The notes under the pieces: generated by a model
Database searches by the model: none
The model's input: the letters and a program-made list of their open reading frames with translations, nothing else
Told to the model about the DNA's origin: nothing
Part shown: positions 36,937 to 44,307 of the stretch, piece by piece
Position numbering within the stretch: position 1 is the stretch's first letter
Layout of the letters: each line of letters begins with the position of its first letter
Translations under genes and position numbers: made by a program
Origin: Natrarchaeobius oligotrophus
GTDB lineage: Archaea > Halobacteriota > Halobacteria > Halobacteriales > Natrialbaceae
NCBI RefSeq assembly: GCF_003841465.1
Contig: NZ_REFZ01000010.1
Coordinates: forward strand, 90,371 to 154,370
Reading direction: 5' to 3'
Length of the DNA: 64,000 bases

Positions 36937-37994
36937 GAGCAGTCGCCGTCAAGGCGGGAGCGAGTTCGCCGGAAGTCGTCGAGATCGACGCTCCCGAGCC
37001 CGACGACGGGGAAGCGTTGATGCGAACGCTTCGAGTCGGGATCGACGGCACCGACTTCGAGGTACTCAAAGGCACCCACGGCGGCTTTCCCGAGGGCGAC
37101 GACTACCAGATACTCGGCCACGAGGCCGTCGGCGTCGTCGAAGATCCCAACGGTACCGACCTCGAGGAGGGACAGCTCGTCGTGCCGACGATCCGTCGAC
37201 CGCCGGCCGGCTCGAACGAGTACTTCGAACGCGGCGAACCGGATATGGCTCCGCCCGGGACGTACCTCGAACGGGGGATCGACGGCGCACACGGGTTCAT
37301 GTCGGAGTACTTTACCAGCCCCGCCGAGTACCTGGTCCCGATTCCGGCGGCGTTCGCCGAAACCGGAATCCTCGTCGAACCGATGAGCAACACCGTCAAG
37401 GCGCTCGAACACTCGTTCTCCTCGCGTTCGGTGTTCGACTGGAATCCCGAAACGGCGCTCGTACTCGGCAACGGCCCACTCGGGCTGTTGACGCTGGCGA
37501 TGCTCGATTCGACGGTCGAGCGGTCGTACTGTCTCGGCCGCCGGGATCGACCCGATCCGACGATCGACATCATCGAAGACCTCGAAGCCACCTACGTCGA
37601 CTCGAGGGAAACCCCCGTCACCGAGTTCGCCGACGTCCACGAACCCGCCGATCTGGTCTACGAGGCGACGGGATACGCGAAACACGCCTACGAGACCGTC
37701 GACGCACTCGCACCGAACGGCGTCGGCGTCCTCCTCGGTATCCCGGACGACTGGACGTTCGAGATCGACGGCGGGCGACTCCACCGCGAGCTCGTCCTCG
37801 AGAACAAGGCGCTGCTGGGCAGCGTCAACTCACACCTTCGCCACTTCGAGTCCGCAAAGGAGTCGCTCGATCGACTGCCGGACTGGTTCCTCGATCGGAT
37901 CATCACCGACGTGTTCACGCCCGAAGAGGTCGACCAGGCGTTCGAGGGTGGCGACGATCGGATCAAGACGGTCATCGAATTCGGCACCCGCTAA
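36933..37994 (+). CDS. gdh: Zinc-dependent glucose (glucosamine?) 1-dehydrogenase
   Basis: 353 residues. Medium-chain dehydrogenase closely resembling Haloferax mediterranei glucose dehydrogenase. The zinc ligand positions Asp38, His63 and Glu64 are identical, with Glu149 as the expected fourth. RRPPAGSNEYFERGEPDMAP, GAHGFMSEYFTSP, the nucleotide site GNGPLGLLTLAML and the NADP-type LGRRDRPDPTIDIIE are also kept. The reaction is oxidation of an aldose at C1 to the aldonolactone. Being coupled to RidA and next to the candidate glucosaminate lyase, it may work on glucosamine or GlcNAc; ordinary glucose oxidation for the Entner-Doudoroff pathway is the alternative. Confidence 0.92.
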   Translation: MRAVAVKAGASSPEVVEIDAPEPDDGEALMRTLRVGIDGTDFEVLKGTHGGFPEGDDYQILGHEAVGVVEDPNGTDLEEGQLVVPTIRRPPAGSNEYFERGEPDMAPPGTYLERGIDGAHGFMSEYFTSPAEYLVPIPAAFAETGILVEPMSNTVKALEHSFSSRSVFDWNPETALVLGNGPLGLLTLAMLDSTVERSYCLGRRDRPDPTIDIIEDLEATYVDSRETPVTEFADVHEPADLVYEATGYAKHAYETVDALAPNGVGVLLGIPDDWTFEIDGGRLHRELVLENKALLGSVNSHLRHFESAKESLDRLPDWFLDRIITDVFTPEEVDQAFEGGDDRIKTVIEFGTR

Positions 37995-38072
37995 CGCCCC
38001 GCCGGGCGTCCGTCGACGGCCGTTTTCCCAAATTTAACAGATGTTTTTCATACATTTGATTTAGACACATCT

Positions 38073-38534
38073 TCAACGTCCGCGCCAGCTCCAGAGTGCA
38101 AGGACGACGAGCGTGAGGCCGGCGACGCCGACGACGAGCCAGCCCGGAAGACCGTCGACCGTCCGCGAGTCGCCGAGAAGTCCCGTGATCTCGAGCAGGA
38201 AAACGGCGAGCAACAGCAGGCCGAACAGCGACGCGATGGCGACGCCGATCCCTTCGCGGAGGACCCACGTGAACTCCTCGGCGTCCGTTCTGCTCGCCTC
38301 CGTCGGCTCTTCGGGTGGATTGCTCGTCGGACCGGACATGGGATAGGCGGTGCTGTCGGACGGAATGCCGATGTAGCCGATCGTGTACGAGAGCACGACG
38401 CCGGCCACGAGCACGACGCCGAACGTCAGGGCGATCGCTGCGGCGTTGGGCGGTGCGAGGATGGCCGTCATCGCGGCCGCTGCGACGACCGAACCGCCGA
38501 ACATCACCAGGAATCGTCTGAGTGGCGAGACCAT
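38073..38534 (-). CDS. Haloarchaeal membrane protein, function unknown
   Basis: 153 residues with about four hydrophobic segments: FLVMFGGSVVAAAAMTAIL, IALTFGVVLVAGVVLSYTI, GVAIASLFGLLLLAVFLL and WLVVGVAGLTLVVLALWSW. A charged Pro/Glu-rich loop (about 70-88) separates the two pairs. I do not recognise a family. It is on the opposite strand to the dehydrogenase and ends convergently with it, so it does not belong to that operon. Confidence 0.7.
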   Translation of the reverse strand: MVSPLRRFLVMFGGSVVAAAAMTAILAPPNAAAIALTFGVVLVAGVVLSYTIGYIGIPSDSTAYPMSGPTSNPPEEPTEASRTDAEEFTWVLREGIGVAIASLFGLLLLAVFLLEITGLLGDSRTVDGLPGWLVVGVAGLTLVVLALWSWRGR

Positions 38535-38657
38535 ACGGATCCAACCACGGACGACACCATATTTCTACCAGCTATCAGTTACGGCGCTTGAAAGTTTCGA
38601 AATCGGAGAGGTGGTAGAATCGATCAGGTAGCGGAAACGACGTCGCGAACGAGACCG

Positions 38658-39134
38658 TCACTCCGTTCGCGCGAGTCGAAACGCGATGTCGTGTTCGCGA
38701 AGCAGCGACCGCATCGTCGAGACGCCAGCGGACGTATTCCACCCGTGTGCGCGATAGTGTTTGATCGGGTGTCTGATCCAGGAGTGTTCCCAGTGCGCGT
38801 AGGTGTCGATCCGGTCGGAGCCGGCCCGAAAGACCGTCACGTGGAGCTGTTCGTCCGCAAACAGCGACCGACGAAACACCCAGCTCCCGGCGGACGCGCG
38901 GCCGTCGCTGTGGCGTTTCAGCGCCGCGATCGGCTCGCGGTGAAAACCCATCGACCGAAGGTCGGAGCGAAACCGCCCGAGCGTCCGCTCGACGGTTCCC
39001 ACGTACTCGGACGGATGCATCGTACACTCGACGTACCCGCCGAATGGCTCGGTTACCCTGTGCAAGACGGGGCAGGCGCGCCGACGGATCGCGGTGAGTC
39101 GATCGAGGTGCTCGTCCCGTTCTCGTTCGCCCAT
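38658..39134 (-). CDS. Conserved-looking haloarchaeal protein, function unknown
   Basis: 158 residues from the ATG at 39134 (MGERERDEHLDRLTAIRRR); the open frame extends upstream with non-protein-like composition. A C-terminal half rich in His and Trp (YAHWEHSWIRHPIKHYRAHGWNTSAG) suggests a folded domain. No family recognised. It lies beside the UspA gene on the same strand, 152 bp downstream. Confidence 0.65.
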   Translation of the reverse strand: MGERERDEHLDRLTAIRRRACPVLHRVTEPFGGYVECTMHPSEYVGTVERTLGRFRSDLRSMGFHREPIAALKRHSDGRASAGSWVFRRSLFADEQLHVTVFRAGSDRIDTYAHWEHSWIRHPIKHYRAHGWNTSAGVSTMRSLLREHDIAFRLARTE

Positions 39135-39286
39135 CGTTACTACCTCCAGTCGGAGCCGGTCGCATAACGGTATCGGATGCAGTTTCCGGACGGCGCTCCC
39201 GAACGAAGTCCAGTCGACGGTCGCCGAACGATCGGAGCGAACGTACCGACGTTCGCAGGACGACTGGGGCGGACGTGAACTGACGC

Positions 39287-39727
39287 TCACCGCACGACCG
39301 TGACGGGGATCGGTGCCCGACGGGCGACGGTCTCCGCGACGCTCCCGAGCAGGACCCGGGCGACGCCGGATCGTCCGTGGCTTCCGATGACGATCCGGTC
39401 CACGTCGTGGTCGGCGGCGTAGTCGACGATCGTTCGCGCCGGTCGACCGGTTTCGACGGCCGACTCGAGGACGATCGTCTCGAGACCGCCGATCTCTTCG
39501 GCTCGGCTGCGGGCGCGCTCTGCGAGCTCCTCGCCGCGCTCGATCGCTCGCCGGTGGGTCTCCGGATCGTAGTAGCCGCCGCCGCCGTAGTCGCTGTAGA
39601 CGCCTTCGGCCGGGTTGACGACGTGGAGAACGGTGATCGTCCCGTCGTCGACGGTCGAGAGGGCGTGATCCAGCGCGGACCACGACTGCTGTGAGCCGTC
39701 GATCGGGACGAGAACGTGCAACGCCAT
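39287..39727 (-). CDS. UspA-type universal stress protein
   Basis: 146 residues. A single Usp domain: MALHVLVPIDGSQQSWSAL at the first strand, a helix region ERGEELAERARSRA, and the ATP-binding signature GSHGRSGVARVLLGSVAETV (G-2x-G-9x-G-S/T) at about 115-134. The latter indicates the nucleotide-binding subgroup. Start at 39727 chosen by the canonical N-terminus. Such proteins are abundant in haloarchaea; the context gives no further hint. Confidence 0.93.
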   Translation of the reverse strand: MALHVLVPIDGSQQSWSALDHALSTVDDGTITVLHVVNPAEGVYSDYGGGGYYDPETHRRAIERGEELAERARSRAEEIGGLETIVLESAVETGRPARTIVDYAADHDVDRIVIGSHGRSGVARVLLGSVAETVARRAPIPVTVVR

Positions 39728-39797
39728 ACTCCAGATACGGTTCGGGAGGACAAAAATCGGAAGGGGCGTCCGTGCCGATCCGAAACGGGAAACGTTT

Positions 39798-39821
39798 GTA
39801 TACATGGTACACGAAGTATAC
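39798..39821. promoter_or_regulatory. Candidate operator GTATAC-N12-GTATAC before the toxin-antitoxin genes
   Basis: Two self-complementary GTATAC sites (39798-39803 and 39816-39821) lie just upstream of the antitoxin ATG at 39824, a typical place for autoregulation by an antitoxin or toxin-antitoxin complex. Confidence 0.45.
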
Positions 39822-39823
39822 GC

Positions 39824-40114
39824 ATGGGCACGATCTCGACGCGGGTTCCCGACGACCTCGAGGCCGAACTCGAGGAGTACCTCGAGGAGGAACGACTCGA
39901 CCGTAGCACCGCCGTTCGAAAGCTCCTCGCGGAGGGACTCGAGGAGTGGCGACGGGAGCGCGCGCTCGAACGACTCGAAGCCGGGGAGGTGACGTTCTCG
40001 AAGGCGGCGGAGCTGGCGGGAACGTCCGTCTGGGAGTTTTCCCGTCTCGCCAGAGAGCGCGACGCGACGTGGGTGTCGGCGGACCACCTCGAGCGCGACC
40101 TCGAGGAGCTGTAG
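39824..40114 (+). CDS. Ribbon-helix-helix / UPF0175-like antitoxin
   Basis: 96 residues. The N-terminus MGTISTRVPDDLEAELEEYLEEERLDRSTAVRKLL is a ribbon-helix-helix DNA-binding fold. The C-terminal half (ERLEAGEVTFSKAAELAGTSVWEFSRLARERD) resembles the helix-turn-helix part of UPF0175-type antitoxins. Its stop codon is immediately followed by the toxin ATG. It should neutralise the PIN toxin and repress its own operon through the GTATAC sites upstream. Confidence 0.88.
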   Translation: MGTISTRVPDDLEAELEEYLEEERLDRSTAVRKLLAEGLEEWRRERALERLEAGEVTFSKAAELAGTSVWEFSRLARERDATWVSADHLERDLEEL

Positions 40115-40651
40115 ATGTGGATCTTCGACGCGACGCCGCTGATATACCTGGCGAAAGCGAGGCGGCTGAAGCTCGTCACCACCCTCGACGGACGGTGCGT
40201 CCTTCCCGAACGGGTCCACGCGGAGGTCGTCGCGAGCGGCCTCGACGGCGGCTACCCCGACGCCCGCCGAATCGAACGACGTATCGACGAGGGCGTCCTC
40301 GAGGTCGCCTCGGTCGAGGAGACGGACGTCTCGGAACGGTTGGACCGCAATCCGGACCTCAGCGACGCCGACGTGTCGGTGCTCGCGCACGCGGCAGCGG
40401 TCGACGGGATCGCGGTAATGGACGACGCCTACGGTCGAAACGCCGCCGACGTCGAGGGGATCGAAACGAGGGGCACGGCGTACGTCGTACTGTTGGCGGC
40501 GAAAAAAGGCGAAATCGACGCCGACGAAGCGCGAGAGACGATCGACGCGATGGTCGATCGGGGATGGTACTGTGCGCCGGACGTCTACGCACGGATCGTC
40601 CGAACGATCGAGTCGCTCGCGGATCGATCGAATGCGGGCGGCAAACGGTGA
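40115..40651 (+). CDS. PIN-domain toxin (DUF3368-like ribonuclease)
   Basis: 178 residues. PIN domain with the expected acidic residues: Asp5 in MWIFDATPLIYLAKA, a Glu in LPERVHAEV, Asp residues in LSDADVSVLAHA and VMDDAYGRNAA. Metal-dependent cleavage of RNA is the family function. It begins on the base after the antitoxin stop codon, so translation is coupled. The C-terminal extension (AAKKGEIDADEARETIDAMVDRGWY) is typical of the DUF3368 type. It appears intact, unlike the second pair at 41143-41653. Confidence 0.88.
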   Translation: MWIFDATPLIYLAKARRLKLVTTLDGRCVLPERVHAEVVASGLDGGYPDARRIERRIDEGVLEVASVEETDVSERLDRNPDLSDADVSVLAHAAAVDGIAVMDDAYGRNAADVEGIETRGTAYVVLLAAKKGEIDADEARETIDAMVDRGWYCAPDVYARIVRTIESLADRSNAGGKR

Positions 40652-40721
40652 GCGGCGTCCTCGACCACCGCGAGATCGGCGGCGTTAGCCCATCACGCAA
40701 CCGTCTGCCAGCAGGGCTCCG

Positions 40722-41003
40722 TTATACCAGATCCTCGACGTACTGATTCTCCCAGTTGCGCCGATCCTCGATTTCGCGCTGGCCGCGGCGGGTCACGGTG
40801 TAGAAGTTGGTGCGGCGGTCCCTGGTCCCCTTCTCGAGGAGCCCTTTGTCCACGAGCGTGTCGAGATTCGGGTACAGACGACCGTGGTGGATCTCGGATT
40901 CGTAGTAGTTCTCGAGTTCGTCTTTGATCGCGAGTCCGTGTGGTTCGTTGAGTCCGCCGGCGACGTACAGCAGGTCGCGCTGAAATCCTGTTAAATCGTA
41001 CAT
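40722..41003 (-). CDS. PadR-family transcriptional regulator
   Basis: 93 residues from the ATG at 41003 (MYDLTGFQRDLLYVAGGL). A single winged-helix domain: GLAIKDELENYYESEIHHGRLYPNLDTLVDKGLLEKG, then the wing RRTNFYTVTRRGQREI. This is the short haloarchaeal PadR type without a C-terminal dimerisation domain. A TATA-like ATATATT at about 41024-41030 and a partly symmetric GGTAGTACGGAAGTACC (41008-41024) precede it, compatible with autoregulation. No target gene is obvious. Confidence 0.9.
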   Translation of the reverse strand: MYDLTGFQRDLLYVAGGLNEPHGLAIKDELENYYESEIHHGRLYPNLDTLVDKGLLEKGTRDRRTNFYTVTRRGQREIEDRRNWENQYVEDLV

Positions 41004-41142
41004 GTAGGGTAGTACGGAAGTACCATATATTAAATGCACGGAATCAAAACTATTCATATTACCGTAGTTTAGTAGGGTCATTTTATCCGGAGTGTCGCGG
41101 TGTTAATCCGATTCCGAACGAGAGACGAGTGTCGGCTGTGGA

Positions 41143-41372
41143 GAGAAGTTCGGGATCGACACCCCCGGCGAAGTGTTCATCTACGGGACAGACGAGCGAA
41201 CCATCGTCGAACCGATTCCGTCGTTCGAGGAGCTGGGCGAGATTCACGCCGATACTGACCGCAAGCGTGGCGACGTACTCGACCGGGTTCGCGAACTGAA
41301 ACGCGGGAAACGCCGACGTGAAGATGTCCGCGTCGACCGACTCCGACTGGCTGAGGCGGAGGAGGAATGCGC
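41143..41372 (+). pseudogene. Remnant of an AbrB/VapB-type antitoxin
   Basis: An open frame reads FGIDTPGEVFIYGTDERTIVEPIPSFEELG and continues to KRGKRRREDVRVDRLRLAEAEEE. That is the C-terminal half of a haloarchaeal VapB-type antitoxin. The N-terminal DNA-binding part is missing, no start codon fits, and the stop codon expected at the overlap with the toxin ATG is lost. It is a decayed gene. Confidence 0.6.
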
Positions 41373-41653
41373 GACAAATACGTCTTCGGCACCGCAGCGA
41401 TCATCGCATCCCTCTACGATTGTCGCACTGCCGATCGGGATCTCCGTGCGCTCGAGCGGCGGGAATTCAAATCGGTCGAGTCGACTGGCGGCTCGCTGGC
41501 GAGGCGGAGGCAGATGGCCACGTCCCATTCGCAGACGCTCACGGCGTTGCACTCGCCCACGAGACGGATGCGACGCTCATCGCCGGGGCTGACGACTTCG
41601 AGACGCTTTCGATCGACGTCAACGTCGCTCGATTTCGCGAGGGTGACATTTAA
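41367..41653 (+). pseudogene. Remnant of a VapC-type PIN toxin
   Basis: Begins MRDKYVFGTAAIIASLYD, a PIN start in which the first catalytic Asp (usually VFD) is Gly. The end is recognisable in another frame: FADAHGVALAHETDATLIAGADDFETL to the stop at 41653. The middle is shortened and a frameshift separates the two parts. Together with the antitoxin fragment upstream it is a broken VapBC pair. Confidence 0.6.
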
Positions 41654-42293
41654 ATCGGTGCAGCCAACGAACGTCGGATTTGTCGGTATCATAACCGACC
41701 ACGGATAGTCATATATCCTATAATAGTTTCTAATCCTAAGTATTATTATATATTGTCCAGAGGGAGGGGCCGAGCACACGTTCGGGAACCAGTTCACGGA
41801 TTTCCGATTCGAGGAGAATTTCGGTATTCGAAATTCGAGAGAAGAAGGAATATTCCCGTCTGATTTGCATATTTCTGCAACAAATGTATGGTATCGACGT
41901 TATCCAAACGAGTATAGAAGTTTATAAAAGTAAAAGCTGCGGTGTTCTTCGAGCGGAGAGTCCGTAGCGAAAAGACGAATACGCTCGAGGGATCGGCAAA
42001 CGTGTGATCTCTGCTATCGTTGTACCACGTCACGCCCGACGCCGTACTAACAGATCGGCCCCGACGACGTTCGCCGCAACGGCGGATTCCACCAGTGTCG
42101 AGCAGACAGATACATACTATCCACATAATACCTACTAGTGTGATATGATCTGGAAGCGAGGGGCGTCTACCCTCGCCAGTTGTGCGTTCGAAGCGATGCG
42201 TTTTGGCTCGCAGATCACTTCCGCTACCGGATTGACGGACGTGCATCCGGTTGGTTCGATCTCGAGACGCGTCGTTCGCGGTACGTGATGCCG
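41654..42293. other. AT-rich region without a supported gene
   Basis: The 640 bp include several AT-rich stretches (41695-41760, 41860-41940, 42100-42150). A 47-codon frame from 42145 has a TATA-like sequence upstream but no recognisable product. It is probably decayed accessory DNA next to the broken toxin-antitoxin pair. Confidence 0.4.
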
Positions 42294-42881
42294 TCACGTC
42301 GTCTTCGGGCGCGGATTCTCGAGGGGATAGTCGAGGTCGTCGGGGTAGGCGCTGTCGTCGGTCGTCTGAAGCTCGAGAGCGATGCAGAACCGATCGAGGC
42401 CGACCTCGAGGGCGGCGAACAACAGGAGTTCGACGATTTCGTCGTCGGAGAACTCCCGGCCGAGTTCGGCGAAGAAGTCGTCGGAGAGCCTGTGGGGGTC
42501 GTTCGAGAGGACCTCGGCGAGGGAGACGGCGAGGTACTCGCGGCGCGAGAGCGCGTCGGCGTCGACGTCGCCGAAGACGGCGTCCTCTTTCGGCGCGACC
42601 TCCTCGCGAACGTCGAGCGTTCGAACCGTCGCGCAGTACGCACACTGGTGGGATTCGGCCACCTTGAGACGCATCAACTCGAGCAACTCGGCGTCGACGT
42701 TCGCGCCCAGTCCGAACGACTCGAAGGCCGCGACGAGGTGTTCGAAAATCGGCGGACAGCGGGCCATCGCGCCGAAAAACGCGGCGTCGCCGTACCACCC
42801 GGTCTCGGCGTCCTCGAGCAGTTTCCCGACGCGATCGTCGTCGACGTCTTCCGGCGTGAGGGGGTTCGGACGAGACGACAT
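42294..42881 (-). CDS. Carboxymuconolactone decarboxylase / AhpD-like protein
   Basis: 195 residues from the ATG at 42881 (MSSRPNPLTPEDVDDDRVGKLL). The all-helical AhpD/CMD fold is shown by LLELMRLKVAESHQCAYCATVRTLDVREE, with the redox CxxC and nearby His. A second helical half follows (REYLAVSLAEVL, FSDDEIVELLLFAALEVGLDRF). Members are peroxidase-linked reductases or decarboxylases; the CxxC favours a redox role. It is a single gene with no operon partner. Confidence 0.88.
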   Translation of the reverse strand: MSSRPNPLTPEDVDDDRVGKLLEDAETGWYGDAAFFGAMARCPPIFEHLVAAFESFGLGANVDAELLELMRLKVAESHQCAYCATVRTLDVREEVAPKEDAVFGDVDADALSRREYLAVSLAEVLSNDPHRLSDDFFAELGREFSDDEIVELLLFAALEVGLDRFCIALELQTTDDSAYPDDLDYPLENPRPKTT

Positions 42882-43116
42882 GACTCGAGATAGTCCCCGT
42901 GGATTGGTATAACTTAGCATTTCGGTAGAACGCAGCGGTCGAAGGCAACGGTGGAGCGGTCGGCTCGAACGGGTTCGACCCGTGAACGGAGACGAACTCG
43001 TGGTTCCGGAGACAGCCGAATTCGCGTCGAGGAGAGGCGACTCGCGTTCGACGCAGTAGCCGACGAACGCGACGAGACAACACATAAGACGCTCGCAACT
43101 GAACGTGCGGGTATCG

Positions 43117-43380
43117 ATGACGTCAGACGATTCCGATCGTCCGTCCGCCGAAGAGTCGCTCGATCCGAACGCGATCACGGAACGGTTCACCGATCTCGAG
43201 GTCGGGGACACGCTGACGGTGAACAACCACGAGTTGACGTACGAGGTCGTCGACACGGACACGTACGCCGTCATCGCGGAGGATCCGGACGGTCACCAGG
43301 TGACGTTCTCGCAGAACCTCCAGTCGGGCGGGTGGGCGATCAACGAACCGGTCTTCTTCGTCGAATCGGTCGACGAGTAG
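43117..43380 (+). CDS. Small acidic haloarchaeal protein, function unknown
   Basis: 87 residues from the ATG at 43117. After an acidic N-terminus (TSDDSDRPSAEESLDPN) comes a compact beta-rich domain: VGDTLTVNNHELTYEVVDTDTYAVIAEDPDGHQVTFSQNL, then GGWAINEPVFFVESVDE. No cysteines or membrane segment. The product is unknown; the composition and codon use are those of a real gene. Confidence 0.7.
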   Translation: MTSDDSDRPSAEESLDPNAITERFTDLEVGDTLTVNNHELTYEVVDTDTYAVIAEDPDGHQVTFSQNLQSGGWAINEPVFFVESVDE

Positions 43381-43390
43381 GTAGTATCGG

Positions 43391-44014
43391 TCAGGGTTGG
43401 CGAAGGAAGAGCCTGAACTCGAGATCGTTCTTGTCGTCGCCGGCGACGTCGGAGTACTCCTTTTGAAGTGGTTCCTCGAGTGACGTCTCCGCGACCGCCG
43501 ACGGGTCACAGAGGCGGTCGGCACACCACTGGACGTGACCCGCGTCCTCGCCCGGCGAACGGAGAACGACGCCTGCGGTCGATCCCGACGAGCGCGAGAC
43601 GATCGCGTCCGCGATCGCGTCGAGGTCGTCCGATTCGGACACGAACACGCTCTCGAAGCGGTTCGAATCGTACGTGAGGACGTCGCTGTCGGGGGTTCGG
43701 TCCTCGAGATCCCCGTCTTCCTCGAGGACGAACCGGTCGACGAGCGATCGCTGTACCCGCTGGGCCCGAGTCGTCAGCGCCGACCGCCAGGCGTCGGCGG
43801 GGTCGTCGGGTTCACACCGCACCCGGTAGGTCGTTCCGTCGAACTCGAGGACGCCGTAGGCCACGGCGAGGTCGAGGAGTTCGCGCGCGTTCCGCACCGA
43901 CAACTCCTCGTCGACGTGGTCGAGGGTGAACGGCTCGGTTCCGTACCGATCGTAGGCCAGCCGATAGAGGTCGATGCACTCGTCGAATCTGGGAAGGACG
44001 TTCGCGTGGGCCAT
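43391..44014 (-). CDS. Haloarchaeal hypothetical protein, possibly winged-helix
   Basis: 207 residues from the ATG at 44014 (MAHANVLPRFDECIDLYRLAYD). The first 70 residues (FTLDHVDEELSVRNARELLDLAVAYGVLEFDGTTYRVR) look like a winged-helix fold. The remainder is acidic with YDSNRFESVFVSESDDLDAIADAI. It converges with the small gene at 43117-43380 (10 bp between stops). No family recognised. Confidence 0.7.
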   Translation of the reverse strand: MAHANVLPRFDECIDLYRLAYDRYGTEPFTLDHVDEELSVRNARELLDLAVAYGVLEFDGTTYRVRCEPDDPADAWRSALTTRAQRVQRSLVDRFVLEEDGDLEDRTPDSDVLTYDSNRFESVFVSESDDLDAIADAIVSRSSGSTAGVVLRSPGEDAGHVQWCADRLCDPSAVAETSLEEPLQKEYSDVAGDDKNDLEFRLFLRQP

Positions 44015-44230
44015 CTCTCGCACGTGAGATTCTCGGCTCCCGTACAAAAAGCTTCGTCAGGATTCCGACCCCTCGAGCGGCAACGGACCGTCCCGACCGC
44101 GCGAGCGCATTAGCTTACCAGATCGTGATATGTAAACCAAGTCGTGAATCGATCCGAGGCCGATGGCCGGAGCCCACGAAACCGGCCGAAAGTCGACCTG
44201 GAATCTCGGAGGTGACTGGTTGGCTAGTGG

Positions 44231-44304
44231 CGTTCCAAGCCTGAACTGCTGAGCGAAATCATGCGATGGGGTCCGATTTCGCTCATCAGTCGACGCTTGG
44301 AACG
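44231..44304. repeat. 30-bp imperfect inverted repeat (hairpin) after the thermosome gene
   Basis: The arms 44231-44260 and 44275-44304 pair at 26 of 30 positions around a 14-bp loop; they begin CGTTCCAAGC and end GCTTGGAACG. It starts 4 bp after the thermosome stop codon. It could be a strong transcript-end hairpin, a processing site, or the footprint of a small mobile element. Confidence 0.7.
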
Positions 44305-44307
44305 GTA

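Noticed and set aside
42145..42288. 47-codon frame with a TATA-like sequence upstream
   Set aside because: Too short and without similarity to anything I know; it overlaps the end of the gene at 42294-42881 region and decayed DNA.
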